From Candidatus Methanophaga sp. GoMg3.2 (GTDB taxonomy: Archaea; Halobacteriota; Syntropharchaeia; Alkanophagales; Methanospirareceae): DNA of 8,412 nucleotides. Within the stretch, counting starts at the first letter, position 1, and each line of letters begins with the position of its first letter. The position numbers were made by a program, and so were the translations under genes. The stretch spans positions 1 through 8,412 of the forward strand of contig QBUN01000324.1 of assembly GCA_013180565.1 (NCBI GenBank), read 5' to 3'. Below, piece by piece: positions 7,316 to 8,412 of this stretch. The notes under the pieces were generated by a model. It saw nothing but the letters and a program-made list of their open reading frames with translations. It was not told where the DNA came from and ran no database searches.

Positions 7316-7558
7316 ATGGAGCTAAAAGAGGGGGCGCTTTTGACCATTGAGGAGGTAATAAAAGCAGGGCTTGCAAACAAGTGGAAAGTAGCGATATACG
7401 GTAATGAAAAGGAGGAAATAGCATCTTATGATACAGAGGGAGAAAAAGCCCTTGAGAGTATTACATCTATGGATGGCGGCAAAGTGAAGTACAGAGTTAA
7501 ATCGGTTGATGAAGTGGAGAAGACATTGTCAGTAATACGGGAAGTGACATGGGCGTAA
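7316..7558 (+). CDS. Small charged protein of unknown function
   Basis: 80 residues, not recognised. It is rich in Glu and Lys and has no cysteine, signal peptide or membrane segment, so a soluble cytoplasmic protein is expected. The pattern suggests a small alpha/beta fold: a helix LLTIEEVIKAGLANK, a strand WKVAIYG, a helix EGEKALESITSM, a strand KVKYRVK, then a helix DEVEKTLSVIREV. It looks genuine: a strong GGAGGAG site at the right distance, a plausible TATA-like region, and codons that end in a clean stop. It diverges from the radical SAM gene and lies 131 bases before thioredoxin reductase, which has its own promoter, so neighbours do not settle its role. Confidence 0.75.
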   Translation: MELKEGALLTIEEVIKAGLANKWKVAIYGNEKEEIASYDTEGEKALESITSMDGGKVKYRVKSVDEVEKTLSVIREVTWA

Positions 7559-7604
7559 CGGGAAAGCATAATATCCAACTAAAATCGATTATTAGCACAG
7601 TTTA

Positions 7605-7638
7605 ACGCAGAAAAAATCAAATCCGTGTACATCTGCGT
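7605..7638. repeat. Intergenic inverted repeat, possibly a dispersed genomic repeat
   Basis: ACGCAGA (7605-7611) pairs exactly with TCTGCGT (7632-7638) across 20 bases. The wording ATCCGTGTACATCTGCGT resembles short, genome-scattered CTGCG/ATCCG elements found between genes in various archaea and bacteria; that resemblance is from memory. It sits between the small gene and the thioredoxin reductase promoter and may act as a terminator-like hairpin, though no T tract follows. Confidence 0.45.
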
Positions 7639-7640
7639 CC

Positions 7641-7652
7641 TAAATATATATA
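7641..7652 (+). promoter_or_regulatory. TATA box of the thioredoxin reductase gene
   Basis: TAAATATATATA centred about 26 bases before 7673, predicting a leader of about 17 bases that includes the ribosome site at 7678-7683. It lies immediately after the inverted repeat. Confidence 0.6.
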
Positions 7653-7677
7653 GAAGTTCTGGATTATATACAACAAA

Positions 7678-7683
7678 AAGGAG
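7678..7683 (+). promoter_or_regulatory. Shine-Dalgarno site of the thioredoxin reductase gene
   Basis: AAGGAG six bases before the ATG at 7690; it decides the start codon. Confidence 0.65.
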
Positions 7684-7689
7684 AACAAT

Positions 7690-8412
7690 ATGGAAAATGT
7701 AGATACGGAGAATGTAGTCATTGCAGGGGCGGGTCCTGCTGGCTTGACGGCCGCGATATATACAGCACGCTCAGGGCTGAACCCGTTGGTGTTAGAAGGG
7801 CCCGTACCTGGCGGCCAGTTGATTGTTTCCCCTGAGGTGGAGAACTATCCCGGTTTTCCCGAACCGATCTCAGGCATGGAACTCATGGACCGGTTCCGGA
7901 AACAGACAGAGCAGTTCGGGGCACGTTTCAAAATGGAAGTAATCGAGAAGGTCAAGAGAGTGAATGATACTTTTGAGGTTGATACGGGCATCGAAAAAAT
8001 AGAAACGAAAACACTTATAATTGCGACTGGGGCCGAAGCAAGGCGTCTGGATATACCCTCAGAGTCGAAATATTATGGTAAAGGCGTGTCAGGATGTGCA
8101 ACATGTGACGGCGCTTTTTTCCGTGATAAGGAAATTCTGGTTGTGGGCGGAGGAAATACAGCTATCCAAGACGCTGTGTTTCTCACCCGATTTGCGAGCA
8201 AGGTAACGATTGTTCACAGACGGGACTATTTTCGTGCTGTCCCTGCTGAAATGGAAAAGGCGAAGAGCAATCCGAAAATCGAGTGGTTAATTCCTTGGGT
8301 TGTGGAAGAAATAATTGGTGATAATATTGTAACTGGGGCAGTCCTGAAGAATCGAGAAACAGGAGAAACACAGCAAATCGCGTGTAGCGGTATTTTCGTG
8401 GCCATTGGACAT
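7690..8412 (+). CDS. trxB: Thioredoxin reductase (3' end cut by window)
   Basis: 241 open codons from the ATG at 7690 to the window edge; the family is usually about 300-320 residues, so the C-terminal FAD-binding part is missing. FAD-binding GAGPAG at 13-18, PGGQL at 40-44 and IATGAEARRLDIP (111-123) precede the redox-active CATC (Cys136, Cys139) of the low-molecular-weight type. The NAD(P)-binding loop GGGNTA (153-158) is followed by HRRDYFRA (176-183), whose arginines are those that select NADPH in bacterial enzymes, so NADPH use is likely. The enzyme passes electrons through FAD and the Cys pair to thioredoxin or a similar protein in the cytoplasm. No thioredoxin gene is seen nearby. It has its own TATA box and ribosome site, and the frame runs in-phase into IFVAIGH at the edge. 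Confidence 0.95.
   Translation, partial: MENVDTENVVIAGAGPAGLTAAIYTARSGLNPLVLEGPVPGGQLIVSPEVENYPGFPEPISGMELMDRFRKQTEQFGARFKMEVIEKVKRVNDTFEVDTGIEKIETKTLIIATGAEARRLDIPSESKYYGKGVSGCATCDGAFFRDKEILVVGGGNTAIQDAVFLTRFASKVTIVHRRDYFRAVPAEMEKAKSNPKIEWLIPWVVEEIIGDNIVTGAVLKNRETGETQQIACSGIFVAIGH

Overview
The window looks archaeal, most likely euryarchaeal. Three kinds of evidence point that way: a HMf-type histone, a family B DNA polymerase with a C-terminal PCNA-binding motif, and an archaeal-type NMN adenylyltransferase. Several short intergenic gaps also carry TATA-like boxes about 25 bases ahead of start codons, and some Shine-Dalgarno sites match the archaeal 16S tail (GAGGTGAT, GGAGGAG). Placement below that level is not secure; a methanogen/ANME-type relative is only a guess from moderate GC content and gene mix.

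Layout: (1) 1-503, minus: a DJ-1/PfpI-family protein cut by the window edge. (2) 578-1087, plus: NMN adenylyltransferase, divergent from the DJ-1 gene across a 74-base gap. (3) 1154-1354, minus: histone, convergent with the adenylyltransferase over a two-way terminator region. (4) 1425-3914, minus: family B DNA polymerase, 58 bases upstream of the longest histone reading frame and co-oriented with it. (5) 4034-6345, plus: a two-gene operon of an RCK (TrkA-N) protein fused to two USP-like domains, followed with a one-base overlap by a CPA2/Kef-type cation:proton antiporter. (6) 6404-7252, minus: a radical SAM protein resembling pyruvate-formate-lyase activating enzymes. (7) 7316-7558, plus: an unrecognised 80-residue protein. 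(8) 7690-8412, plus: the N-terminal three quarters of a thioredoxin reductase, cut by the window edge.

How the genes work together: the polymerase and histone are replication and chromatin functions. The RCK-USP protein and antiporter look like a split Kef-type system, in which the nucleotide-sensing subunit is a separate protein instead of a C-terminal domain of the channel. NMN adenylyltransferase makes NAD, which is a plausible ligand of the RCK domain and is tied to the redox genes (DJ-1, thioredoxin reductase) only in a general sense; no operon links them. No CRISPR array, insertion sequence, tRNA, rRNA or intein was seen. The most unusual points are a 15-residue tandem duplication inside the first USP-like domain of the RCK protein, an operator-like inverted repeat at the predicted start of that operon, and a hairpin-forming intergenic element ahead of the thioredoxin reductase gene. 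Most of the window is ordinary housekeeping DNA, and I do not see a convincing wholly new system.
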